From: Amycolatopsis rubida
GTDB lineage: Bacteria; Actinomycetota; Actinomycetes; Mycobacteriales; Pseudonocardiaceae
Direction: 5' to 3'
Length of the DNA: 64,000 nt
Assembly: GCF_900115345.1 (NCBI RefSeq)
Contig: NZ_FOWC01000006.1
Location: 310,001-374,000 of the forward strand
The notes under the pieces are model-generated. The model worked only from the letters and a program-made list of their open reading frames with translations. It was not told the origin of the DNA and searched no databases. The position numbers and the translations under genes were made by a program. Below are positions 42,209 to 50,905 of the stretch, in pieces (the first letter of the stretch is position 1; the number at the start of each line of letters is the position of its first letter).

Positions 42209-43296
42209 TGGGGGTGCTGGCGATCACCGGGTTCGGCGTGGTGAGCCCCGCCGGGGCGAGCGCGGCCGAACTGGCGGGAGCGGTCGCGGCGGGCCGCTCC
42301 ACCGCCCGCGCGGTGGAGTGGCCGGAGGTCACGCTGCCCACCGGGACCGCGCACCATCTTCCGGAGTTCAGCGCGCGGGCCGAGCTTGGCCGGCGCGGGA
42401 CCGGGTTCTTCGACCGGCGCACCGGGCTGGCCGTGGTCGCCTGCGGCCGCGCGATCGAGGACGCCGGCCTGGACATCGGCGAGGACGGCCACCGGACCGG
42501 GCTGGTGCTGGGCACCACGGTCGGCAGCGCGCAGGCGGCGGTCGACTACGCGGCGGAGACCTTCACCGAGGATCCGCCTTACCTGGTCAATCCGGCGCTG
42601 TTCCCCAACACCGTGCTGAACGGCGCGGCCGGGCAGGCGGCGATCCGCTTCGGATTGCGCGGGGTCAACGCGACGGTCGCGGGCGGGCCGGTCGCGCTGC
42701 TGTCCTCGCTTCGCTACAGCGCCAACGCTTTCCGCACCGGCCAGGCCGACGTCCTGCTGGCCGGTGCGGTCGAAGAATTCACTCCGCACGCGGCGTGGCT
42801 GTGGGCCGGGCTGGGCGGAGCCGGCGCGCCCGGCGAAGGCGCCGCGGTGTTCGTGCTGCGTCCCCCCGAAGGGCTTGAGCACCGCCCGGACGCGGAGATC
42901 CTGGCGACTGCGGCCGGGTTCTGCCCGAGCGGGGAGGACCAGGTGTACGCGCTGGCCGACTGCGCGCGGCGCGCACTGGAGCAGGCTCGCGTCGGAGCGG
43001 AGACCGTCCGGACGGTGGCCTCGGCCTCCGGAGCGGACGAGGTGGCCGCCTGGCGGGCACGGAACGAGCTGGAGGGGCTGCTCGGGGTCGAGGGCGCGCA
43101 CCATCTGGCCGCGGTCGAGCTGGCCGGGAACTCCCCGGCCGCGACGCCCGCGGTCGAGCTGGCGCTGATCCTCGCCCGGCACCGGGCCGAGCCCGCACGC
43201 GACGGCGAGATCGCGCTGCTGGTGGCGAGCAGCCCGGCCGGTGCGGTCGCGGCCGCCGTGGTGAGGGGGTGGAGCCGTGGCGACGATCGCGGCTAG
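42208..43296 (+). CDS. Chain-length-factor-like KS beta
   Basis: The 362-residue thiolase-fold protein is KS-like (AITGFGVVSPAGAS at the start, VLGTTVGSAQAA near residue 100). It lacks the nucleophile: the region aligning with TACS reads VAGGPVALLSSL. The HGTGT histidine is also absent. It is therefore a chain-length-factor partner for the KS encoded just before it. The next KS gene begins 20 bp inside its 3' end, tightening the operon. Confidence 0.88.
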   Translation: MGVLAITGFGVVSPAGASAAELAGAVAAGRSTARAVEWPEVTLPTGTAHHLPEFSARAELGRRGTGFFDRRTGLAVVACGRAIEDAGLDIGEDGHRTGLVLGTTVGSAQAAVDYAAETFTEDPPYLVNPALFPNTVLNGAAGQAAIRFGLRGVNATVAGGPVALLSSLRYSANAFRTGQADVLLAGAVEEFTPHAAWLWAGLGGAGAPGEGAAVFVLRPPEGLEHRPDAEILATAAGFCPSGEDQVYALADCARRALEQARVGAETVRTVASASGADEVAAWRARNELEGLLGVEGAHHLAAVELAGNSPAATPAVELALILARHRAEPARDGEIALLVASSPAGAVAAAVVRGWSRGDDRG

Positions 43297-44383
43297 CGCG
43301 GTGCGCAGCTGCCTCGGCGACGGCCCGGCCACGTTCGCCGCGCTGCTGGCCGGTCGCGGCGGAGCCGCCCCGCTGCGGTACGTCGACGCGGCTCTGGTCA
43401 ACGTCGGCGCCGCGTACGAAATCGACGAGGAGACTTCGCACCGGAGAGCGGGCACCTGGCTGGCCGGCTGTGTCCGGGAAGCCTTGCGCCAGGCCGATCC
43501 CCAGGTGCCGCGGGCTTCGATCCCGGTGCTGGCGGGCACCGGGCTGCGCGAGCTGGGCGCGGCCGAGAAGTGGTCGGCGGGCGCGGTCGAGATGACCGTC
43601 GAGGACCTGCATTTCACCGGTGTGCTGCGCGAAACCGACGACCGGCTCGGGCCGGTGGTGACGGTGTGCAACGCCTGCTCGGCGACGGGGCACCTGCTCG
43701 CGCTGGCGCAGGACCTGGTCGACAGCGGAGCCGCGCCCGCGGCGGTGGTGGCCGGGGCGGACTCGCTCACCGTGTCGATGCTGGCGATGATCGGGCGGGT
43801 CGCGCCGGACCGCACCGAGCGGATCCGCCCGTTCGACGCCGACCGCACCGGTGTGCTGCTCGGCGAGGGCGCGGCCGCCGCGGTCGTGGTGCCCGACGGC
43901 GCGGCGGCGGCCCCGCTGGGCCGGTTGCTGGCCACGGGGATGTCCTGCGACGCCGCGCACGAAACCGCGCCCGAGGCCGAGGGCATCGCACGGGCGATGC
44001 GCGAGGCGCTGGACCGTTCCGGCCGCAGGGGCGAGGAAGTGGACCTCGTGCTCGCGCACGGGACCGGCACGGAGCTGAACGACCGCGTGGAGGCGCGGGT
44101 GCTGCGCGAGCACCTCGGCGAGAACGGCCCGCTGGTGACCGCGATCAAGGGTGCGACCGGGCACACGTCGGGCGCGTCCGCGCTGATGAGCCTTGACGTG
44201 GCGCTGCGCTGCCTGGCCACCGGCTGGGTGCCGCCGGTCGCCGGGCTCGACCGCCCGGCCGCGGACTGCGGCGGGGTGCGGCTGGTGCGGTCCGGGCCGG
44301 TGCGGGCCCGGCCGCGGCTGGCGCAGGTGGACGCGTTCGGGTTCGGCGGGGTCAACGCCGTGACGCTGGTCGGGGCGGCCTGA
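43277..44383 (+). CDS. Second ketosynthase of the type II PKS
   Basis: The 368-residue KS has CNACSATGHLLALA near residue 137, AHGTGTELND near 259 and GATGHTSGASALMS near 295, so Cys, His and His are present. Highly reducing type II PKSs often carry two KS/CLF pairs. This one probably serves either initiation or late elongation, with the truncated KS-like protein as its partner. GTG start follows GAGGGGGTGGAG and overlaps the CLF gene; its stop overlaps the next ATG. Confidence 0.92.
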   Translation: MATIAASAVRSCLGDGPATFAALLAGRGGAAPLRYVDAALVNVGAAYEIDEETSHRRAGTWLAGCVREALRQADPQVPRASIPVLAGTGLRELGAAEKWSAGAVEMTVEDLHFTGVLRETDDRLGPVVTVCNACSATGHLLALAQDLVDSGAAPAAVVAGADSLTVSMLAMIGRVAPDRTERIRPFDADRTGVLLGEGAAAAVVVPDGAAAAPLGRLLATGMSCDAAHETAPEAEGIARAMREALDRSGRRGEEVDLVLAHGTGTELNDRVEARVLREHLGENGPLVTAIKGATGHTSGASALMSLDVALRCLATGWVPPVAGLDRPAADCGGVRLVRSGPVRARPRLAQVDAFGFGGVNAVTLVGAA

Positions 44384-45192
44384 TGCGGCCGGTCGCGATC
44401 CGCGCGTGGAGCGCGCACCTGCCCGGGCGGTCCGGGCCGCTGCCCGGCGGATGGTCGCCGGGCCCGGCATGCCCGCCGGAGCGGGCGGCGGACCTGCTGG
44501 GGCGCAAGGGATTGCTGTACAAGCAGCCGGCCGAGCGGCTCGGCCTGTGCGCGGTGCACCGGGCGCTGGGCCTGGCCCCGGTGACCGGGCGCTGGACGCC
44601 GCCGGAGCCGGATCCGCGCACCGCGGTGGTCGCGAGTTCCAACCTGGGCAGCCTGGAGACGGTCTGCGCGGTGGCGCGCGCCGCCGGTGCCGGGTCGCTG
44701 TCCGAGGTGAGCCCGCTGGACGCGCCGAACGTGTCGAGCAACGTCCTGGCCTCGACGGTGGCGATCCGGTTCGGCTTCGGCGGCCCGAACCTCATGGTGT
44801 GCTCGGGACATCCGGCCGGACTGGACGCGGTGCGCCTCGCGCAGCTGCTGCTGGCGGCGGGCCGGGCGGACCGGGTCGTGGTGGTGGGCGCAGAGCCCGC
44901 CGACGAGACCGCGGCGGCGCTGGCCGGGCAGGACCTGCGGGCGGGCGCGGCTTGCGTCGTGCTCGAACCGGCCGCCGAGGACAGCGCGCTGGTGCTGCAC
45001 CCGGTGCACGACCACGCCGATCCGGAGTCGTGCGAGCCGGCCCGGCCGGTCCGGTTGGGACAGTTCTACGGCGCCGCGGGCGTGCTGGCGGTGGCCGCCG
45101 CCGCGGCGGAGAACCGGACCGCACGGGTGGTCGCGGGCAGCGACGCCGACGGTTGGCGTTGCGCGGTGGTCGAAACCAAGGGGGAGCGGTGA
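44383..45192 (+). CDS. Short KS-like / second chain-length-factor protein
   Basis: At 269 residues this is well below the usual 360-420. It keeps recognisable KS core strands (ASSNLGSLETV, VSSNVLASTVAIRFGFGGP, VVVVGAEPAD). The active-site Cys is absent: the elbow region reads VCSGHPAGLD and the nucleophile aligns with Gly. No HGTGT or GH motif exists. It probably acts as a non-catalytic partner of the preceding KS. It could also be a decayed paralogue, but perfect ATGA/GTGA coupling on both sides argues for retention. Confidence 0.78.
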   Translation: MRPVAIRAWSAHLPGRSGPLPGGWSPGPACPPERAADLLGRKGLLYKQPAERLGLCAVHRALGLAPVTGRWTPPEPDPRTAVVASSNLGSLETVCAVARAAGAGSLSEVSPLDAPNVSSNVLASTVAIRFGFGGPNLMVCSGHPAGLDAVRLAQLLLAAGRADRVVVVGAEPADETAAALAGQDLRAGAACVVLEPAAEDSALVLHPVHDHADPESCEPARPVRLGQFYGAAGVLAVAAAAAENRTARVVAGSDADGWRCAVVETKGER

Positions 45193-45986
45193 AACCCGAC
45201 GCACCCAAGGTGCATCCGTTGAACGAGGGCACCGGCCCGGTGCTGGTTTTCGCGCACGGGCTGGAGGACCACTGGCGCACCTGGAGCGCGGTGGCCGCGA
45301 GGCTGCCGCACTGGCGGGTGCTCTCGATCGATCTCCCGTGGCGCGCGGGCAACGACTACCGGTGGCGGTTCGCCGGATCGCCCTCGGACTGGATCGCCGC
45401 CGCGCTCGACACCGTCGACGACCCGGCCCCGGTGCTGGCCGGGCATTCCTTCGGGGCCAACGCACTTCTGGAACTGCTGTCGCGCGAGCCGGAACGGCCG
45501 TGCCCGGCCGCGGTCCTGGCCATGCCGTTCTACCGGCCGGCGGAGGCGACGGTGACGTGGCGGACGGTGGAACGGTCCCGGGAGACCTTCGAACGGCAGA
45601 TCCGCGGCGGCCTGCTGACCCGGCTCGGCTCCCGCGCCGCCGGCCTGTGCGGCGAGGTGCTGGAGAAAATGCACGCCAAGACCGCCGAGCGGATCGGCCC
45701 GGTCGGGTTCCTCGCGGTGTTCGAGCAGTACGTGGCCAGCGGGCATCTGCCGCTGGCCGAGACGACGGCACCGGCCCTGGTGCTCGGCGGCGAGCAGGAC
45801 ATCGGCTTTTCCCTGCGGGACCTCGAAGCGCTCTCCGGGGCGCTGCCGAGGGGACGGCTGCACTGCGCACCGCACTTCGACCATTTCTGCCATCTGCACA
45901 GCGCCGCGGAGGTGGCCGCGATCGTGGACGGGTTCGTCCGCGACCGGGCCGCCGCGCCGGAACGGGAGAGAGGAAGCCGGACATGA
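45189..45986 (+). CDS. Alpha/beta hydrolase
   Basis: The 265-residue hydrolase has VFAHGLEDHWRTW (oxyanion region), nucleophile elbow AGHSFGANAL near residue 83, and a C-terminal HFDHFCHLH region with the probable catalytic His. It may release or edit acyl groups from the PKS carrier protein or act as a cyclase/esterase. It overlaps the KS-like gene upstream and the hotdog thioesterase downstream, so it is part of the PKS core operon. Confidence 0.85.
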   Translation: MKPDAPKVHPLNEGTGPVLVFAHGLEDHWRTWSAVAARLPHWRVLSIDLPWRAGNDYRWRFAGSPSDWIAAALDTVDDPAPVLAGHSFGANALLELLSREPERPCPAAVLAMPFYRPAEATVTWRTVERSRETFERQIRGGLLTRLGSRAAGLCGEVLEKMHAKTAERIGPVGFLAVFEQYVASGHLPLAETTAPALVLGGEQDIGFSLRDLEALSGALPRGRLHCAPHFDHFCHLHSAAEVAAIVDGFVRDRAAAPERERGSRT

Positions 45987-46852
45987 CGTCGCTGGCCGAC
46001 GAGCGGACCGGGTTCGCGCTGCGGCCCCGGTACGCGAGCGCGAACATCCGCACCTGGATCGGGTTCAAGCAGTTCATGGCGATGGCCGAGGAAGCGGTGC
46101 TGTGCTGGTTCCGCGAACGCGGTCTCGGCCCGCAGGCGCTCTACCACGACCACGGGCTCGGTCTGTCCATTGTGGATTCTTCGGTGCAGCTGCCCGCGGT
46201 GCTGGAGATCGACGACGAGGTGCGCGCGCGGGTCGGACCGGCCGGGCCGGGCCGGTTCCGGGTCGTCTTCGAGGCAGCCGGGAACCGGGTGCTGCGCGGC
46301 AGGACGACCGTCGCGCTGGTGCGCGAGCAGGAGCCGGCCCGCGCCTGCCCGGACGAGCTCGCGCCGCTTGTCGGACCGGCGGCGGCCGAAAGCGACCGGC
46401 CGGCCGAACCGGACCCGGCGGCGTTCTCCTGGGACTGGACCGCCCGCTATTTCCACTGCCAGTTCTCCGACCGCGTCCAGCACGGCGCCTACGTGGCCGC
46501 GCTGGAGGAAACGGTCGACCGGTTCCTCGCCGAGCGCGGCCTCGGGGTGCCGCGGCTGCTCGCGGAGCGCGGCTGGATCCCGGTCGTGTCCCGGGCCCGG
46601 GTCCGGCTGCTCGGCGACGCGCACATGGGCGAGACCGTGCGCACGACGTTCGCGGTGACCGATTTCGTGAAGGACCGCGCGTTCGACGGCGTCATGGACT
46701 GCTGGACGCTGGGCGCGGGCCGGGCCCCGCGGCTGGTGGCGACCGCGAGCATCCTGCACGGCTACGCGGTCAGCCGGGGACCGGGGGCAGGCACGCTGGC
46801 GACCCTCGACCCGGACACGCTCGCCGCGCTGGCCCCGGGAGCGCCGCGATGA
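45983..46852 (+). CDS. Double-hotdog thioesterase-like protein
   Basis: The 289 residues form two hotdog repeats. The first runs from about residue 20 (IRTWIGFKQFMAMAEEAVL) to 115, the second from about 155 (ARYFHCQFSDRVQHGAYVAAL) to 255. Acyl-ACP thioesterases of the FatA/4HBT type have this arrangement. It could release a polyketide acid for reactivation by the AMP ligase or FAAL. The second repeat looks better conserved. The gene overlaps its neighbours on both sides by 4 bp. Confidence 0.75.
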   Translation: MTSLADERTGFALRPRYASANIRTWIGFKQFMAMAEEAVLCWFRERGLGPQALYHDHGLGLSIVDSSVQLPAVLEIDDEVRARVGPAGPGRFRVVFEAAGNRVLRGRTTVALVREQEPARACPDELAPLVGPAAAESDRPAEPDPAAFSWDWTARYFHCQFSDRVQHGAYVAALEETVDRFLAERGLGVPRLLAERGWIPVVSRARVRLLGDAHMGETVRTTFAVTDFVKDRAFDGVMDCWTLGAGRAPRLVATASILHGYAVSRGPGAGTLATLDPDTLAALAPGAPR

Positions 46853-47538
46853 CCCGCCGCCGGACGCCGCGGGTGCACTTCTCGTTCCGCAGCCCGTTCA
46901 GCTGGATGGCGCTGAGCGAGCTGTACCGCAGGATGCCGGACGCGGACGAGGTGCTGGAGTTCGTCCCGTTCTGGGACCCCGACGAGCAGACCGCCGCGGC
47001 CCTCGCGGACCGGGGCGCGGAGATCCCCTATACCCCGATGAGCAAGGCGAAACACCTCTACATCCTGCAGGACACTCGCCGGCAGGCCGCGCGGCTCGGG
47101 CTGTCGATGACCTGGCCGGTGGACGACGACCCGTGGTGGGAGCTGCCGCATCTCGCGTGGCTGCGGGCCCGGCGGCTCGGCGTGGCGCGCCGGTTCTACG
47201 AGGCGGTCGTCGAGGCGCGCTGGGAGCACGGGCGCGACGTGTGCGAGCGCCCGGTGCTGCGGGAGGCGGCCGCGGCGGCCGGGCTCGATCCGGAACCGCT
47301 GCTGTCCGCGCCGGAGTCGGCGGACATCCGCCGCGAGAGCGTCGACTGCCTGGAGCGGGCGTTCGAGGACGACATCTTCGGCATCCCGTACTTCCGGGTG
47401 GGCCGGCACCGGTTCTGGGGCCTCGACCGGCTCGACGGGTTCCTCGCCGAGCTGGCCGTGCCCGGACCGCCCGCGCCGCCGGAGCCGGCGGTGCCGGTCG
47501 GCGCCTACGACACCGACACCGCGGGAGGCTGCGGATGA
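46849..47538 (+). CDS. GST-kappa / HCCA-isomerase-like DsbA-fold protein
   Basis: The 229-residue thioredoxin-fold protein starts VHFSFRSPFSWMALSEL and ends the fold with GIPYFRVGRHRFWGLDRLD, the 2-hydroxychromene-2-carboxylate isomerase/GST-kappa signature. The CxxC of DsbA is missing, so it is not a disulfide oxidoreductase. Such proteins catalyse cis-trans isomerisation using a thiol cofactor. In a polyene-forming PKS operon it may set a Z double bond, for example before ring formation (inference). Confidence 0.83.
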   Translation: MTRRRTPRVHFSFRSPFSWMALSELYRRMPDADEVLEFVPFWDPDEQTAAALADRGAEIPYTPMSKAKHLYILQDTRRQAARLGLSMTWPVDDDPWWELPHLAWLRARRLGVARRFYEAVVEARWEHGRDVCERPVLREAAAAAGLDPEPLLSAPESADIRRESVDCLERAFEDDIFGIPYFRVGRHRFWGLDRLDGFLAELAVPGPPAPPEPAVPVGAYDTDTAGGCG

Positions 47539-48758
47539 GCACTCCCGGCCAGGTGTCCGGAGCCCCGGCGGTCTTCGACCCGTTCGACCCGGCGCTGATC
47601 GAAGACCCGTACCCGGTGTTCGCCCGGCTGCGCGAGGAGGCGCCGGTGCTGCACCTGCCGGACTACGACGTGTGGGCGGTGACGCGGTACGCGGACGTGC
47701 TGCGGGTCGTGCGCGATCCGGTCTCCTTCTCGTCCAAGATCGGGATGAGCCCGGAGTTCGCCGCGCGCGGCGGCGCCTCGACCGGCGTCGGCTACCGGAT
47801 CGGCGCGCCGAAGGTGCGCGTGCTGATCGCCACCGACCCGCCCGAGCACCAGGTGTTCCGGCACGCCGTCGCGGCCGCGTTCACCCCCGCGTCGGTGCGG
47901 TCGCTGGCGGCCAAGGTGCGGGAGTTCGCGCGGCAGCGGGCGGAGGCGCTCGTGCGGGCGGGCACCGGCGATTTCTTCGGCCTGGTCGCCGAACCGCTGC
48001 CGGTGCTGGTGCTCGCCGAACTGCTCGGCGTGCCGGAGGAGATGCACGAGGAGTTCCGGCACTGGTCGCGGGTCATCACCGGCGACCTGGACCAGGTCGG
48101 CCGCACCGAGGAGCACCTCGGCCGGGGCATGGGCATGTTCCGCTACTTCAGCCACCAGCTGCGCCGCCGCCGCGGCGACGGGCGCACGCTGTTCGACTCG
48201 ATCGCCCGCGCCGGCCGCAGCGGCGTCAGCTCGCAGGAGGTGCTGGCGTTCTGCGCGTTCCTGCTGGTCGCCGGGATCGAGACGACGACCAACCTGCTCA
48301 CCAACGCGATGGCGGTGCTGCTCCGGGAACCGGAGGTCCAGCAGCGGCTGCGCGAGTGCCCGGAACTCATCGACACCGCGGTGGACGAAGCGATCCGCTA
48401 CGACACCTCGGTGCAGGCGCTGTGGCGCGGCACCACCGTCGAAACGGAGCTGTCCGGCGTCCGGATCCCGGCCGGGCAGCGCATCCTCGTCGTGTTCGGC
48501 GCGGCCAACCGCGACGGCGCGAAGTTCCCCGAGCCGGACCGGTTCCTGCCCGGCCGGGGCGCGACCGATCACGTCGGTTTCGGCGCCGGGCCGCACTTCT
48601 GCCTCGGCGCGCGCCTCGCGCGGCTGGAGATCGCGGAGGCGCTGCGGGCGGTGCTCGGCGCGACCCGGTGGATCGAGCCCGCCGGGCGGGGGAAGCGCAC
48701 GCGCAGCGTGGTGCTGCGGGGATTTCTGGAACAGCCGGTGCGAGCGGAGCCGAGATGA
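47535..48758 (+). CDS. Cytochrome P450 in the PKS run
   Basis: This 407-residue P450 is canonical throughout. The I-helix is VAGIETTTN near residue 245, ExxR is in 'DEAIRYDTSVQ', and the heme loop is FGAGPHFCLGARLA near 352. It sits between the isomerase and the thiolase with 4-bp overlaps on each side, so it should act on the polyketide-derived part. It may introduce a hydroxyl that later becomes carbamoylated (inference). No electron-transfer partners are encoded nearby. Confidence 0.93.
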   Translation: MSTPGQVSGAPAVFDPFDPALIEDPYPVFARLREEAPVLHLPDYDVWAVTRYADVLRVVRDPVSFSSKIGMSPEFAARGGASTGVGYRIGAPKVRVLIATDPPEHQVFRHAVAAAFTPASVRSLAAKVREFARQRAEALVRAGTGDFFGLVAEPLPVLVLAELLGVPEEMHEEFRHWSRVITGDLDQVGRTEEHLGRGMGMFRYFSHQLRRRRGDGRTLFDSIARAGRSGVSSQEVLAFCAFLLVAGIETTTNLLTNAMAVLLREPEVQQRLRECPELIDTAVDEAIRYDTSVQALWRGTTVETELSGVRIPAGQRILVVFGAANRDGAKFPEPDRFLPGRGATDHVGFGAGPHFCLGARLARLEIAEALRAVLGATRWIEPAGRGKRTRSVVLRGFLEQPVRAEPR

Positions 48759-49915
48759 CCGGAGAACGAACCGGCGCGGTGCTGGTCGACGCCGTGCGGA
48801 CGCCGATCGGCCGGCGGGGCGGCGCGCTGAGCGGGCTGCGGCCCGCGGAACTGCTGCGCCAGGCTCTGCTGGCCGTGCTCGACCGCAACGGCCTGCCGCC
48901 GGGCGCGGTCGAGCAGATCATCGGCGGCTGCGTCACCCAGGTCGGCGAGCAAGGGCTCAACGTGACCCGCAACGCGTGGCTGTCCACCGGGCTCGACTAC
49001 GGCGTCGCTTGCTCCACAGTGGACGTCAGCTGCGGTTCGTCGCAGCAGGCCAGCCACCTGGTGTCGGCGCTGGTCTCCAGCGGGGCGATCGAGATCGGGA
49101 TCGCCTGCGGGGTCGAGTCGATGAGCCGGGTGCCCGCCGGGGCGAACATCCCCGGCGGCCGCGCCGACTACCAGACCCCCGACTACCCGTGGGACGACCC
49201 GCCCGGGCTCCAGTTCGGCGGCGCCGAGCGGATCGCGCGGCGGCAGGGGCTCTCGCGCGAGGATCTCGACGCCTACGGCGCGCTTTCCCAGCAGCGGGCG
49301 GCGAAAGCCTGGGCGGAGGGACGGTTCGACCGCGAGATCGTGCCGGTGGCCGTCGCGGGTCCCGGCGGCGCCGCGAGGATGGACCGGGACGAAGGGCTGC
49401 GCGAGACGACGCGGGAAAGCCTGGCCGCGCTGCGTCCGACGGTGCGCGGGGGCAGGCACACCGCGGGCACCACGTCGCAGGTCTCCGACGGGGCGGCCGC
49501 GGTGCTGTGGATGTCGCCCGCCGCGGCGGACCGGCACGGGCTGGCGCCGCGGGCGGAGATCGCCGGGCAGGTCGTGGCCGGAGCCGATCCGTATTTCCTG
49601 CTGGACGGCCCGGTGACGGCGACCGAGCGGCTCCTGCGCCGCACCGGGCTGAAACTGTCCGATGTGGACGTCGTCGAGGTGAACGAGGCCTTCGCGGCGG
49701 TGGTGTTGTCGTGGCTGGAGCGCACCGGGGCCGATCCGGGCCGGGTGAACGTCAACGGCGGTGCGATCGCGCTTGGGCATCCGATGGGGGCCACCGGATC
49801 CCGGCTGCTCGCCTGCGCGCTCGGCGAGCTCGAGCGCCGCGACGGCGAGTACGCGCTGGTGACCATGTGCTGCGGCGGGTCGATGGGCACCGCGACCCTG
49901 CTGCGGAGGCGGTGA
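48755..49915 (+). CDS. Acetyl-CoA acetyltransferase-like thiolase
   Basis: The 386-residue thiolase has all catalytic elements: DVSCGSSQQA (nucleophile Cys near residue 92), NEAFAAVV, GHPMGATGSR and CCGGSMGTA. It could degrade or extend a CoA-bound acyl chain by two carbons, shortening the polyketide acid or supplying acetoacetyl-type starter. Thiolases are not standard in type II polyene clusters, so this one suggests a beta-oxidation-like processing step together with the dehydrogenase-like flavoproteins (inference). Confidence 0.93.
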   Translation: MTGERTGAVLVDAVRTPIGRRGGALSGLRPAELLRQALLAVLDRNGLPPGAVEQIIGGCVTQVGEQGLNVTRNAWLSTGLDYGVACSTVDVSCGSSQQASHLVSALVSSGAIEIGIACGVESMSRVPAGANIPGGRADYQTPDYPWDDPPGLQFGGAERIARRQGLSREDLDAYGALSQQRAAKAWAEGRFDREIVPVAVAGPGGAARMDRDEGLRETTRESLAALRPTVRGGRHTAGTTSQVSDGAAAVLWMSPAAADRHGLAPRAEIAGQVVAGADPYFLLDGPVTATERLLRRTGLKLSDVDVVEVNEAFAAVVLSWLERTGADPGRVNVNGGAIALGHPMGATGSRLLACALGELERRDGEYALVTMCCGGSMGTATLLRRR

Positions 49916-49922
49916 CCCGGCG

Positions 49923-50801
49923 ATGCGGATCGGACTTCTGCTGCAGCGCTTCGGCTGGCCGCCGGGCGCGGCCGGGCCCGCGCTCGCCCGCGTCGGCCGC
50001 GACGCCGAACAGGCTGGGCTGTCGAGCATCTGGGTCAACGACCACTTCCGGCAGATCCCGATGTTCGGCGATCCCGGCGAGCCGTTCCTCGAGGCCTACA
50101 CCGCGCTGAGCTTCCTCGCCGCGGCCACCGAACGGATCGGGCTGGGCACCATGACCACCGCGGTCACCCACCGGCATCCGGCGCTGCTGCTCAAGATGCT
50201 CACCTCGCTCGACGCGCTGTCCGGCGGCCGGGTGTGGCTGGGGCTGGGCCCGCCGTGGCACGAGGAGGAACACCGCGCGTTCGGCCTGCCGCTCGGCCCG
50301 TGGAGCGAGCGGTTCGAACGGCTGGAGGACACCCTGGCGCTGACCCGGCAGGTGCTGTCCGGGTCGACGGAGCCGTTCGAGGGCAAGCACTACCGGCTGC
50401 CGGAGCCCTGGTTCGCGCCGTCGTTCGTGCGCCCGCCGCCCGTGCTCGTCGGCGGCGCGCACGAGCGCCGCGTGTTGCGGCTGGTGGCCCGGTACGGAGA
50501 CGCGTGCGGCCTGCACGAGGACGGGAACCCCGCGGTGGTCGGGCTGAAGCTGCGGATGCTGCGCGACTGCTGCGCCGAACTGGGCAGGCCGTTCGAGGAG
50601 ATCACCGTGACCACCTATGGCACGGCGCGGCTGTCCGCGACCGGGGAACCGGGCACGAGCACGGTGGCCGAGGCGGCGCAGCGCTACGGTGAACTGGCCG
50701 CGCTCGGCGTCCATCTGTCCATTGTGGATACGGGGGAGACCGCCGGGCCGGAAACCGTCGGACTGCTCGGCGAACTGGCCGCCGCGGTGGCTCCGCCGTG
50801 A
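49923..50801 (+). CDS. LLM-class F420-dependent oxidoreductase
   Basis: The 292-residue TIM-barrel protein shows the F420-type LLM signature: SIWVNDHFR near residue 40, GLGTMTTAVTHRHPALLLKM, and GGRVWLGLGPPWHEEEHRAFG near 105. F420 is available in actinomycetes. The enzyme may reduce an enoyl group or oxidise an alcohol on the pathway intermediate. It follows the thiolase by 7 bp and is clearly in the same run. It is not close to the SsuD-like enzyme at the window start. Confidence 0.88.
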   Translation: MRIGLLLQRFGWPPGAAGPALARVGRDAEQAGLSSIWVNDHFRQIPMFGDPGEPFLEAYTALSFLAAATERIGLGTMTTAVTHRHPALLLKMLTSLDALSGGRVWLGLGPPWHEEEHRAFGLPLGPWSERFERLEDTLALTRQVLSGSTEPFEGKHYRLPEPWFAPSFVRPPPVLVGGAHERRVLRLVARYGDACGLHEDGNPAVVGLKLRMLRDCCAELGRPFEEITVTTYGTARLSATGEPGTSTVAEAAQRYGELAALGVHLSIVDTGETAGPETVGLLGELAAAVAPP

Positions 50802-50893
50802 CCGCCCTTGCCCTCGCCGCGCCGGGCGGCCAGACTCCTGTCCGGGGTCCGGCGAGGCGAATTCCGCAGCACGCCAACCACTTTCTTCTGACT

Positions 50894-50899
50894 GGAGGG
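50894..50899 (+). promoter_or_regulatory. Ribosome-binding site deciding the start at 50906
   Basis: GGAGGG lies 6 bp before the ATG at 50906. An in-frame GTG at 50798, overlapping the previous stop, would add 36 residues with no family similarity. The site favours 50906, leaving a 104-bp gap (50802-50905) in which I see no other feature. Confidence 0.7.
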
Positions 50900-50905
50900 A
50901 CCGGC

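Noticed and set aside
50798..50905. An N-terminal extension of the flavoprotein from GTG 50798
   Set aside because: The added 36 residues do not look like the family, and the ATG at 50906 has a well-placed GGAGGG.
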